A DNA stretch of 64,000 bases from CAMYLY01 sp036397755 (GTDB lineage: Bacteria; Gemmatimonadota; Gemmatimonadetes; Gemmatimonadales; GWC2-71-9): NCBI GenBank assembly GCA_036397755.1, contig DASWII010000042.1, positions 39,934 to 103,933 of the forward strand, written 5' to 3'. Below, in pieces: positions 33,824 through 44,300 of this stretch (position 1 is the first letter of the stretch; each line of letters opens with the position of its first letter). A model generated the notes under the pieces. That model was not told the origin of the DNA. It did not search any database and saw only the letters and a program-made list of their open reading frames with translations. A program made the translations under genes and the position numbers.

Positions 33824-35065
33824 CTATTCGTAACGGAGGGCCTCGACGGGATCCAGGCGAGCGGCGCGCGCTGCGGGATATAGGCCGAACGCCACCCCCG
33901 TGAGGATCGACATGCCCAGAGCGGCCAGGACCGACATCAGGGGGACCTTGGCCGGAAGCGGCGTCGCGAAGTTGATGACCGCACTGATCCCCGCGCCCAA
34001 CAGCATGCCGATTGCGCCGCCGACCAGCGTCAGGGTGGCGGCTTCGACCAGGAACTGCCAGAGAATCTCACGACGTTTGGCTCCCAGCGCCTTGCGGACG
34101 CCGATCTCCCGTGTTCGCTCCGTGACGGAGATCATCATGATCGCGACCACGCCGACACCGCCGACCATCAGTCCCACGCTGGAGAGTGCGATCATCACCA
34201 GGAAGAACATCCCCGTCACCTGATTCCACGTGTCGAGCATGCGATCCTGGGTCACGACGTCGAAGGTGTTCTCCTCCACTGGCCGGAGGCCGCGAATCGA
34301 CCGCATGGCCGCGGTGACCTCGTCGATGGCGTCCGCCACGAGCACGTCCTCGCGCGGCAGCACCAGATAGGCCAGCCAGCCCCGGAAGTAGTCCATATGC
34401 TTGGTGAACGTCGTATGGGGGATGACGACTTGTGGCTGGTTGCCTTCGCCGAAGATGTCCGGCGGTGGATTGAACACCCCGATCACCTCGAAGGGGACCC
34501 CGTTGACCTTGATGCGTTTGCCAATCGGATCGAGGTTCGTGAAGAGTTCCTCGGACATCTTGGCATTAATGACCGCCACCCGGGAGTTGGCGTGGTATTC
34601 CAGGTTGGTAAACGAGCGCCCGGGATGGATGTCCCCGCCGCCAACCAGTGGCCACTGCACCCCGTTTCCGCGAATGCTCGTGCTCGACAGCTCGCGGGAC
34701 CCATATTCCACCGGTCCGCGCGTTCCCTCGTCTTCCACCACGATCGACACCGTCGAGAGTTCACGCAATCGCTCGCCCTCCTCGGTCGTGAGGGGGGGCT
34801 TGCGTCGCCACGGGCTGCGCTCGTCCGACCCGTCCGAGATCTGAATGCCGCCCTGGAAATGGCGGAACACGAAGAACGTCCGGGGGCCCAACTGGTTGAA
34901 AATGTCCTCCACTCCCCGGTTGATGCCCGTGATCATCGAGCCGATCACCATCACCACCATGACGCCGATCGCAACCCCGAGAATCGTGAGTGCCGCCCGC
35001 GCCTTGTTGGCATTGATGGACGACAGCGCGATGCCGACGCCTTCACCGAGCGACGTGAGGGCCAT
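33824..35065 (-). CDS. MacB-type ABC permease, type B, first copy
   Basis: 413 residues: N-terminal helix (RAALTILGVAIGVMVVMVIGSMI), periplasmic MacB_PCD domain and C-terminal FtsX domain (GMFFLVMIALSSVGLMVGGVGVVAIM, ERTREIGVRKALGAKRREI, FLVEAATLTLVGG). Partner of the type A permease 3 bases upstream. The 31-base gap after it, against 2-3 bases elsewhere in the series, marks the boundary between the two A-B pairs. Confidence 0.9.
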   Translation of the reverse strand: MALTSLGEGVGIALSSINANKARAALTILGVAIGVMVVMVIGSMITGINRGVEDIFNQLGPRTFFVFRHFQGGIQISDGSDERSPWRRKPPLTTEEGERLRELSTVSIVVEDEGTRGPVEYGSRELSSTSIRGNGVQWPLVGGGDIHPGRSFTNLEYHANSRVAVINAKMSEELFTNLDPIGKRIKVNGVPFEVIGVFNPPPDIFGEGNQPQVVIPHTTFTKHMDYFRGWLAYLVLPREDVLVADAIDEVTAAMRSIRGLRPVEENTFDVVTQDRMLDTWNQVTGMFFLVMIALSSVGLMVGGVGVVAIMMISVTERTREIGVRKALGAKRREILWQFLVEAATLTLVGGAIGMLLGAGISAVINFATPLPAKVPLMSVLAALGMSILTGVAFGLYPAARAARLDPVEALRYE

Positions 35066-35068
35066 GGT

Positions 35069-36310
<1,242 letters not shown>

Positions 36311-36312
36311 GG

Positions 36313-37011
36313 CTAGGCGACGTCCCGCAGTGTGTCGCTGTCGATGCTACCGTCGTGTAGGGTGACGACGCGATGCGCGTGAGCCGCAATGTCGGCTTCG
36401 TGCGTCACCATGATGATTGTCTGCCCCGCGCCATGGAGATCGGCGAAGACGTTCATGATCTCGGCGCTGGTCGTCGAGTCCAGGTTGCCTGTGGGCTCGT
36501 CCGCCAGCAGAATGCTCGGATCGTTGACCAGGGCCCGCGCGATGGCGACGCGCTGCCGTTGCCCGCCGGACAGTTCGTTGGGGCGGTGCCCAATCCGATC
36601 GGCGAGCCCGACGCGCTCAAGCGCCCGCTCGGCGCGCGCGCGCCGCGCGCGTGCCGACACGCCGGCGTAGATCAGCGGCAGTTCCACGTTGTGCAGGGCG
36701 CTGGCCCGCGGGAGCAGGTTGAAGGTCTGGAAGACGAAGCCGATCTCACCATTGCGCACGCGTGCCAGCTCGTCGTCGCCCATGCGCGACACCTCCAGCC
36801 CGTTCAGCCAGTACTCGCCGTGCGAGGGCGTATCGAGGCATCCGATCAGGTTCATCAACGTGGACTTGCCCGATCCCGACGGTCCCATGATGGCGACATA
36901 CTCGTTGCGCTCGATGGTCAGGTCGACGCCCCGAAGTGCATGCACGGTTTCGGCGCCCATACGGTACTCGCGCTTGAGGCCGCTGACGCGGATGATCGGT
37001 GCAGCGGTCAT
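36313..37011 (-). CDS. ABC transporter ATPase (MacB/LolD type)
   Basis: 232-residue ATPase that powers mechanotransmission-type (type VII) ABC systems. Walker A GPSGSGKST at 43-51, FQTFNLLPRASALHNVELPL Q-loop region typical of MacB/LolD, signature LSGGQRQR, Walker B ILLADEPTGNLD and the His switch VTHE. It is the only ATPase beside four permeases, so it probably drives both heterodimers. ATG 37011 overlaps the adaptor stop (ATGA). Confidence 0.95.
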   Translation of the reverse strand: MTAAPIIRVSGLKREYRMGAETVHALRGVDLTIERNEYVAIMGPSGSGKSTLMNLIGCLDTPSHGEYWLNGLEVSRMGDDELARVRNGEIGFVFQTFNLLPRASALHNVELPLIYAGVSARARRARAERALERVGLADRIGHRPNELSGGQRQRVAIARALVNDPSILLADEPTGNLDSTTSAEIMNVFADLHGAGQTIIMVTHEADIAAHAHRVVTLHDGSIDSDTLRDVA

Positions 37012-38261
37012 GACGAGCCCTGGGACGTCGTGCTGGTAGCGGACGGCCGCACGGCCGTCCCGTCCTTCAAGTCACGGATCGTCTGGTAGGGCCCGGCGGC
37101 AATCGAATCGCCGACGCTCAGTCCTTCGAGGACTTCGAAGTATTCCTCACCCGCGATGCCCACGTGCACTGGCCGAAACTCCGCTCGCCCCTCGCGAATC
37201 ACAAACACGCCCTCCACTTCTTTCTTGCCGGCCGTCGTGTCCTGCGGATTGGCCTCGGTTGACAGCGCAGTGTGCTCCCGGACGGTCAGGGCGATGATGG
37301 GAATACTCAGAGCGCTGTCGCGCGTCGCCGTCACGATGCGCGCCGTCGCCGACAGGTCCGGCCGTACCTCGGCCGGCGGATTGTCGAGCGTTACTTCGAC
37401 CTCGTAGTCCACGGCCTGGTTGGTACCCGCCGAGGCCGCCGCCGCGCGCACGGCGCTCTTGGAGATCTTCGTCACCCGGCCGGCGAACGTCGAGTCCACG
37501 AAGGCGTCGATGATGATCTCGGTCGAATCGCCGAGGTGCAGTCGCACCACGTCGGTCTCGTCGACCCTGACGTTGACCTGAATCACCGAGAGGTCGCTGA
37601 TGGTCATCAGGAGCCCGGTCTCGCGCGAGAACGTTCCCGGCACGGCGACCTCCCCCTCCTCCACCGCGAGCCGCGTGATCTCTCCAGACATCGGTGCACG
37701 CAGCACGGTCTTCGCGAGCTGTTCCCTCGCCTGCGTCAGGGACGCTCGGGCCTGTTCGACCTGAAACGACGCGGACGTGGCGATCGCCTCGGACACCTCG
37801 AACTGCGTTTGCGCCTGCTCCAGCTGCTCGTCCGACACGAGATTGGCGTTCTGCTCTTTCAGCGCGGTGGCGCGCTCCAACGCCCGTCGCGCCTGATCGC
37901 GATTGGCGCGAGCCTGTAATGCGGACGCCTCGGCCGATGCCAATGCCGCCTGCGCCCGAGCCACGTTCGCCTCGAACTCGGATGGTTCGATCAGCAGCAC
38001 CAGATCACCGCGCCGCACCCAGTCGCCCTCCTTGACCGGAATGGAGATGATCCGTCCCGTGATGTCCGAACTGACGTCCACCGAGGTCTGCGGTTGAATC
38101 TGGCCGCTGGCGGTGACGGTAGAGACGAGCGGTCGCAACTCGGCGGTCTCGATCCGCACCTCCTGCTTTCGATCGCCGCCCTTCGCGGCGTTGAGCCCGA
38201 CGATGGCGACCAGAGCCACTCCGATGCCACCAAATACCAAGATCTTCTTTGCGCGGGTCAT
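37008..38261 (-). CDS. Periplasmic adaptor (membrane-fusion protein) of MacA type
   Basis: 417 residues: N-terminal membrane anchor at about 8-25, split lipoyl domain (ASGQIQPQTSVDVSSDITGRI ... VLRAPMSGEITRLAVEEGEVAVPG), a helical hairpin at about 90-180 rich in Ala/Gln/Glu that reaches toward TolC, then beta-barrel and membrane-proximal domains. Links the ABC permeases to the outer-membrane channel encoded just upstream. Starts 17 bases after the tolC-like gene. Confidence 0.92.
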   Translation of the reverse strand: MTRAKKILVFGGIGVALVAIVGLNAAKGGDRKQEVRIETAELRPLVSTVTASGQIQPQTSVDVSSDITGRIISIPVKEGDWVRRGDLVLLIEPSEFEANVARAQAALASAEASALQARANRDQARRALERATALKEQNANLVSDEQLEQAQTQFEVSEAIATSASFQVEQARASLTQAREQLAKTVLRAPMSGEITRLAVEEGEVAVPGTFSRETGLLMTISDLSVIQVNVRVDETDVVRLHLGDSTEIIIDAFVDSTFAGRVTKISKSAVRAAAASAGTNQAVDYEVEVTLDNPPAEVRPDLSATARIVTATRDSALSIPIIALTVREHTALSTEANPQDTTAGKKEVEGVFVIREGRAEFRPVHVGIAGEEYFEVLEGLSVGDSIAAGPYQTIRDLKDGTAVRPSATSTTSQGSS

Positions 38262-38278
38262 GGACAGACGTCTTTCCC

Positions 38279-39766
38279 CTATCGTAGTGGCCGACCGACC
38301 GCCGACTCGAGCATCGCGATGGATCGGTGATAGCCGTAGACGGCGTTGATGTAGTCCGCCTCAGCCTGCTGGGCCGCAAGCTGGGCGTCCAGCAGCTCGA
38401 AGAATGTACCGGAACCGACACGGTATCGCTCCGTCGCCAGCCGCAACTGCTCCTGAGCCGCCACCCGATTCGACTCCTGAATGCCGATTGCCTGGTGGGC
38501 GGCCCGAAGCGCATAGAACGCTTGGCTGACCTCGGTGCGCACCTGCAACTCGCGCGCACGCACGGCCTCGAGCGCGTCGTCCGTACGGGCCGAGGCCTGC
38601 GCGATCTCCGCCGGCCGACTGAACTGCGTGAAGATGGGCAGCGACACGCTCATGGAGGCCTGAAACGGTTGGGCCGTGAAGCTGAACGGGAACACGGCGT
38701 TGGCGTCCCGGATGGCCTGCTCCGCGTCAGGCGTGAGCGCGAACGCTGAACAGTCCGCGGGGGTAAGACCGGGATTCAGGTAGTTCTGATTCACGAACTC
38801 GCATTGGTCGGCGGAGGCGTCGGCACTGGCTCTCGCCTGATCAACCGCGAAACTGGAGCTGGTGAACTGCTGTGTGAAGCCCGACCACCCTGCCGAGAAC
38901 GACAACGAAGGCAGCCACGACGATTTCGAGGCTCGCTCGCTTACGCGAGCCGATGAGGCCTGAGCCCGAAGCGCGGCGAGATCGGGATTCCCGTCGTCGG
39001 CGTCGCCGAGCAGATCAGACAGCTGCCACAGCGGTTCGGCGATCGGGAACGAGTCCGTCAGCACCACGACGGACGGATCGTCGGGCGCGGGCAGCCCAAT
39101 CGACTGGAACAGCCTCAGCTTCTCCACCGTCACCGCTTGCTGGGCCTGGAGCAGGGCCACCTCGGACTGCCCGCGGGCAACCTGCGCCTGTCGCACGTCG
39201 AGGAGCGTGTTCTGTCCGACGTTAAACCGCGCATCGGCAAGTCGCAGAAACTCCTCGTTGCGTTCCAGCTGGCGTGCAGCCAGCTCCTCGCGCGCTTCCG
39301 CCTGCAGGACCGCCAGGTACTGTTGTCGGATGCTGCTCTCCAGGTTGACCGCCGCGCCCTCGATGGCGGCGTCCGCCGCGCGAAGCTGTGCGGACGCGAC
39401 ACCCGGTTGCATCAACGTCCGCCCGGACAACGACATGGACAGGCCGAGGCTATATGACGATCCGATGGTGGATGAGCCCTGATTGAACTCGGCCGTGAGG
39501 AACCGTTGCCGGCCTGCTCCCTGGTATCCGAGCGATCCCGAGACGGTGAAGCGAGGAACGAACGCTCCATAGGCGCTGCGCACTCCCCAGGCGGCGGGAG
39601 AGCGATCGTTCTGGATCTGTCGCAGGCTCGGATTGTAGTCGACCGCGAGTTCGATGGCGTCGCGCAGGCTGAGTGCCTGCGGAACGGAGGGAAGCCCCTG
39701 CTGGGCTTCGAGCGCGGCCGGAATCGCCAGCAGAGCCGCGAGGGTCCAGATAGTCCGGTAAGCCAT
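38279..39766 (-). CDS. TolC-family outer-membrane efflux protein
   Basis: 495 residues with a signal peptide (hydrophobic TIWTLAALLAIPAALEA then Gln-Gln). Two repeats of the OEP fold follow, each starting with paired helices (SLRDAIELAVDYNPSLRQIQND; FSRPAEIAQASARTDDALEAVR), separated by beta-barrel strands. The C-terminus YRVGSGTFFELLDAQLAAQQAEADYINAVYGYHRSIAMLESAVGR is typical. ATG 39766 gives the clean signal peptide; the much longer frame upstream is a shadow. First gene of the efflux operon. Confidence 0.92.
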   Translation of the reverse strand: MAYRTIWTLAALLAIPAALEAQQGLPSVPQALSLRDAIELAVDYNPSLRQIQNDRSPAAWGVRSAYGAFVPRFTVSGSLGYQGAGRQRFLTAEFNQGSSTIGSSYSLGLSMSLSGRTLMQPGVASAQLRAADAAIEGAAVNLESSIRQQYLAVLQAEAREELAARQLERNEEFLRLADARFNVGQNTLLDVRQAQVARGQSEVALLQAQQAVTVEKLRLFQSIGLPAPDDPSVVVLTDSFPIAEPLWQLSDLLGDADDGNPDLAALRAQASSARVSERASKSSWLPSLSFSAGWSGFTQQFTSSSFAVDQARASADASADQCEFVNQNYLNPGLTPADCSAFALTPDAEQAIRDANAVFPFSFTAQPFQASMSVSLPIFTQFSRPAEIAQASARTDDALEAVRARELQVRTEVSQAFYALRAAHQAIGIQESNRVAAQEQLRLATERYRVGSGTFFELLDAQLAAQQAEADYINAVYGYHRSIAMLESAVGRPLR

Positions 39767-39852
39767 TGGTGCCCTTGGTGTTTGACGGTGAGTGGTCAGC
39801 CTGTCTGAGCTACGTAGGCCAACCGGCGGAAGTTTCAGGGAGCGACATCGGT

Positions 39853-39889
39853 GTTGGCGGACCAACCACGACACGCTTGGACAGTCGTG
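39853..39889. promoter_or_regulatory. Two adjacent inverted repeats upstream of the efflux operon
   Basis: GTTGG/CCAAC around a 4-base loop (39853-39866) is followed at once by CACGAC/GTCGTG arms with an 11-base spacer (39867-39889). They sit 87-123 bases before the tolC-like start and are not followed by a T-run, so an operator or leader structure is more likely than a terminator. I found no convincing -35/-10 pair in the same gap. Confidence 0.35.
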
Positions 39890-39915
39890 TAACGTGTTGT
39901 GCGCGTGGTGGTTAC

Positions 39916-40581
39916 CTACTCTGGTGAAGGCGTGACACGTCTGGCGGAGAGTTCGAGCGCCGGGAGATCGACCCGCAGCAGTCGCCCCGCCGGGTCGTAC
40001 ACGAGCGTCCGCTGCGCCGGTCCCGATCCCAGCGTGACCGTCACCAAACCGTCGCGATCGGTGACCCTGCGCGCAGACGCCCCGGCGGTCCGTGTGCCGT
40101 CGGCCTCGATCAGGTCGATCGCGGACGCGGCGCCAGGCAGCCGGATCGCGAACGTCGATACGGTGCGTGATTCCACGAGGCGCACGAACCCTCCCGAAGG
40201 GTACTCCCGGGTGGTCTCGCCCGTCGGGGAAACGAGTCGCACGGTAACGCGCCGCGGACCCGCACTGACGAACGTCCGGAACTCCTCGTCGCCCTGCGCG
40301 CTGAGCTGGGCTCCCGTCATCAGCGAGTCCGGTCCGAACTCGGCGTACCCGGCGATCGTGACGCCCGGACGGTCGGGCGGAAACGTCGCGCGAAACGAGA
40401 CGGTGTAGCCAACGGCGCCCGAGCGGTCCCGGCTGGTGGACAGCGTGATTCGCTCTCGACCGACGAGCGTCGATCCCCGGTAATGATCGAACGTGGCCTC
40501 GTCGACGGTGATCTGCTGGGCCCGCGCGGGCGCGCCGACCGCGAGACTCATCGTGACGACGACCACATACGCCCGTTTCAT
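39916..40581 (-). CDS. Secreted hypothetical protein
   Basis: 221 residues with a clear signal peptide (KRAYVVVVTMSLAVGAPARAQQ). The mature part is beta-rich (ATFDHYRGSTLVGRERITLS, TVSFRATFPPDRPGVTIAGYAEFGPDSL, LVYDPAGRLLRVDLPALELSARR), with the feel of an outer-membrane-associated or lipocalin/LolA-like beta barrel, but no family is recognised. ATG overlaps the creatininase-family stop (ATGA). It may be co-transcribed with the efflux operon, although 149 bases separate them. Confidence 0.65.
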   Translation of the reverse strand: MKRAYVVVVTMSLAVGAPARAQQITVDEATFDHYRGSTLVGRERITLSTSRDRSGAVGYTVSFRATFPPDRPGVTIAGYAEFGPDSLMTGAQLSAQGDEEFRTFVSAGPRRVTVRLVSPTGETTREYPSGGFVRLVESRTVSTFAIRLPGAASAIDLIEADGTRTAGASARRVTDRDGLVTVTLGSGPAQRTLVYDPAGRLLRVDLPALELSARRVTPSPE

Positions 40582-41312
40582 GTGCCCCCCCTCGCGGGAC
40601 GTGATCCGAAAACGCGCTCGGCGATCCGATCGCGAATGGCGCGGTACAGCGCGGCCCCCGTCTCTTGGGACGACAGAGTTGGGCTCCCCAATGACCCGGG
40701 GCTGGCGTCGGGGATGGCCCTCTGCCCCCCGCGGGCATACCGCCGCAAGTCCTTGCGGGCCGGTACGAAATCCTGAGCTTGATCGATGGCCACGAGCTCC
40801 TGATTCAGAAACATCAACAGCGAGGTGTCAACCTCGCCACCGTGAATGGGTGCGCCAGCGCTGCTCGCGATATGCTCGAGCGGCATGCTGAAGATGTCCA
40901 CCGTTTGGACGCGCGCGGCTCGGGTGCGGACGGAACTGAGCGCCTCTTGGTGTGGGTCTTGCCCGTGCGCCGTGAGAATGATGAATTCCCGTACGCCCCC
41001 GCGCTCCCAACATCCCACGAGGTCGTTGAGGAACCGGTGTAGCGTCTTGCGCCGAACCGTGGCCGCCCCTGGGAAATCGAGCCGGCTTGCCGCATTGACG
41101 CCATATTCAATGGTCGGTGCCCGGAGTACCTGAAACGCCGCCGAGAGGTCGTCAGCGAGGTGTTCGACGATGAGCGTGTCACAGCCAAGGGGAAGATGCG
41201 GCCCATGTTGCTCCGTGGTCCCCACTGGCACGATGAGACGCGGGTCACGCGCGAGATGGGCTGAGATAGCGCCTGGAGTCAGCAGCTTGAGCAGGAGCGG
41301 ATGAGTTTGCAA
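40578..41312 (-). CDS. Creatininase-family metal hydrolase
   Basis: About 244 residues of the creatininase/MftE amidohydrolase family. Metal motif VPVGTTEQHGPHLPLGCDT near the N-terminus and the acid ligand in HGGEVDTSLLM are present, but the usual NGHGGN segment reads TAHGQDPH and the SxEH loop is altered, so activity or substrate may differ. TTG 41312 is the best start by family length; it would overlap the divergent histidine kinase start by 12 bases. GTG 41330 is an alternative. Substrate unknown; no mycofactocin genes nearby. Confidence 0.75.
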   Translation of the reverse strand: MQTHPLLLKLLTPGAISAHLARDPRLIVPVGTTEQHGPHLPLGCDTLIVEHLADDLSAAFQVLRAPTIEYGVNAASRLDFPGAATVRRKTLHRFLNDLVGCWERGGVREFIILTAHGQDPHQEALSSVRTRAARVQTVDIFSMPLEHIASSAGAPIHGGEVDTSLLMFLNQELVAIDQAQDFVPARKDLRRYARGGQRAIPDASPGSLGSPTLSSQETGAALYRAIRDRIAERVFGSRPARGGT

Positions 41313-44300
41313 CGCGTGCGGTTGGCTCACTGGGAAGTCGCGGTGATGGCGGTCGGGCTCAGCGCAGCGGCGTGGTTGCGGCAGCCCTCTGTGGTCTGGG
41401 CCGCCCTGGCGTTTCTCTTGGCCGGCGTGGGGCTCGCGCTGGCGATCAGGATGCGCGTGGCGCTTCCCTTGGCCGCGGTGGCCGCGGCGACGCTCGCGGC
41501 CCTCGCCCTGCTCACCGCCTCGATCCGCGCGCGTACGGTGGAGCGCGACTGGCCCGAGATCACGAGAGGCTTGCTCCAACGCGGGGGCGACCGCCTGGCA
41601 GCGGATCTCGCCGAAGCCGTCTCGCTCGCCGTGCTCCTTGCCGACCGGGGATCGGCGGTCCTCTCCGAGGACCGTGTCGCCGCGTTCCGAACGCTCGCGC
41701 GATTGGAACCCGATGCGCGCTTCGAGTTCAGCGTCGTCGGATTCGACCGCGCGGGTTCGCCGTGGGCGTGGTCCGGCAAGACGCGGATCGCTCCGCGCCC
41801 AGCGTGGCCGGGCGAACCTGATTTCGTGGCGCGCATCACTCCATTCTACGTGGTGCTGGAGGCGTCACGCCAGACACCGGACGGGTGGGCGGTGGGGCAG
41901 GTACTGCTCCAGGCGGACAGCGCGGTGCCGGATCGTGATGGCGCGGTGGCGGAGCAGTTCCGTCGGCGCACCGGTGTCACGGTGGAATTTCTGCGGCCCG
42001 GATCCGAAGCCGGCCAGGGAGCGCTGTTCGACTACTGCCGGCCGTCTTGTTCCTCGGTCGTGGAGGGCGACGTCCCGGACACGCTGCTGAGCGTTCGTCT
42101 GATGCCGCCGTCCCAAGGTGGGGCGCTGCTGCGGCTGGAACGGGTGGGTGGTGCGTGGAGTGTGGTGTTCACCTTGCTCGCCTTCGCCCTGTTGCTCGTT
42201 GCCGGCTCGGGGGTGGCGCGGTGGACCGGCATCATCGGAGGCGCCGCGATGCTGCTGCTGACCCCGGCGGGAGGGCTCATTGGGCTGGGGGCGCTGTTCT
42301 CACCGGCGAATTTCTATCTCGGGTTTCTCGGCCCGCTCACCGCTTCCGCCGGGGCGGTGCTGCTCACCGCGGTGCTGACCGTTACCGTGTTCGCGTTGGC
42401 GCCGCGCCGCCGGCCGGGGACGTATGTCGCCGTTGGCTGGATCGGGACGGCAGGCGCCGTCGCCGTGCCGTTCGCCCTGTGGCGACTGACCGATGGCATC
42501 ACCCCACAGGTTTCCGGCGCCGGCGTCGGGTTGTGGTTGAGTTGGCAGTTGCCCCTTGCCCTAAGTGGCGTCGCCCTTGGCCTTGTGATCATGCTGACCC
42601 GGCCGCCGGGCCGACTGGGGCGGTGGCGCGTGGCGGCGGGTGCGCTCACGACAGTGGCCGCCGCTGCACTCGGGTACGCGATGTGGGAGCCGGCGGCGGT
42701 GTGGCCGTGGTGGTATGCCCTCGTGTGGAGTGTGCCGCTCATCCTCGGTTCCCAGGCTGCGTCGCCGATGCGCGGTTTGCTCGAGATTACGGTTGTGACC
42801 GGCGTCGCCGCTTCGCTCCTGACGTGGAACGCTGACGTGCGCGGCCGGTTGTTGCTGGCACAGCGGGACACGGATCGACTGGTGGACGGCGACCCGGTGG
42901 CTATCGGGCTGCTCGATCGTTTCGGGGACGAGATCCGGGAGGGACCATTCCCGGAAACGGAGGCGGAACTCTACGCCCGGTGGCGCAGGTCGCCGCTCAG
43001 CAGAGCAGACTACCCCGCGGCGCTCGCGGCCTGGTCGCCGGCCGGCGACGCCGTGGCGGCGGTGGAATTGGCGTTGCTCGAAGTACCGCTCGGTCCGGTG
43101 CGGCTGGCAGCGGGCGCCGCGCGGGAGGCCGATCGGTCGGTGCTGGTTCGTCAGGATGCCGAGGACGGGATTCGCTACCTACTGGCCGCGCCGTTTGCCG
43201 ATGGGTCCGTGGTCTCGGTCCTCGTGGGACCGCGCACTCGCCTGATCGCGCCAGTATTGGAGGCGCGGTTTCTCCGGGGCGAGCGTCGGCTGGAAGATCC
43301 GTACGAGATGTCACTAGGTGAGCCTGTGCCGGAAGAGGCGGACGCGGCGAACCGGGTGGAGTGGATGCGTGATGGAACCCAGGTGCACGGAAGCCGTGTG
43401 ATCGACCTCGCGGGCGGTGCGCGCCACCTCCATATCTCGGTGCCGCTGCGCGGTCCCACCCCGCTCGTGATTCGCGGGATCCTGATCGTGCTGCTCAACG
43501 TGGCGGCGGTTGCGTTGATCGTCATGGTGGCAGCCGGCGCGCGCAAAGGGTTCGGCATTCCGGACGGCCTGCGCGATTTCGCTCGGTTGCGTTCCTACCG
43601 CACGCGGCTGGCGATCGCGCTGGCCACGTTTTTCGTGCTCCCCACCTTGGGGTTTGCGGTGTGGTCGGTCGGTCGGATCCGTGCCAACGCGGATCGATCG
43701 CGGGATCTCCTGATTCAGCAGACCCTGCGTGACGCCGCGGGTACGGCACGGCGGTTCGGGGGCTTTGCCACCCTGGTGCCGCGTGATCTGGAGATGCTGT
43801 CGCAGGAACTCGGAGCGGACCTGTTTCGCTATCGTGATGGGATGCTTGAAGGGACGAGCACGCCGGTGTTGGAGCAACTTGGGTTGATCCCGCTGTACCT
43901 CGACCCCGACGTGTTCCTGCGGCTGCTCGGGGACGACGTGCTCGAGCTCAGCGCCGACGCCGTGATTGGGGGGCAGGGGACGCGCGTCGGATACCGCGCG
44001 CTCGGAGACGCGGGGCTCGAGTCCCCGGTCCTCGCGGCGCCGCGGCTGGTCGATGCGAGCGCGATCGTGCGCGAACAGGAGGACCTGGTGCTGGGTGTCT
44101 TGCTCTCGGCCCTGCTGGGACTGGCGGCCGCGGCTGCGTTGGCGGCGATCGCCTCGCAGTCGCTCGCGCGGCCGGTGCAAGCGCTTCGTACGGCGGCCCA
44201 GGCCGTCGGGCGCGGGGATCGACTGCCTCCAAACTTGGAACACGTCCCGGCGGAGTTCGTGCCGGTCGTCGATGCCTTCGAGCGGATGGTCGCCGATATC

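Noticed and set aside
39767..40738. Upstream extension of the tolC-like frame to 819 codons
   Set aside because: The extension runs through the opposite-frame secreted protein gene and has Arg/Gly/Pro shadow composition; the signal peptide begins at 39766.
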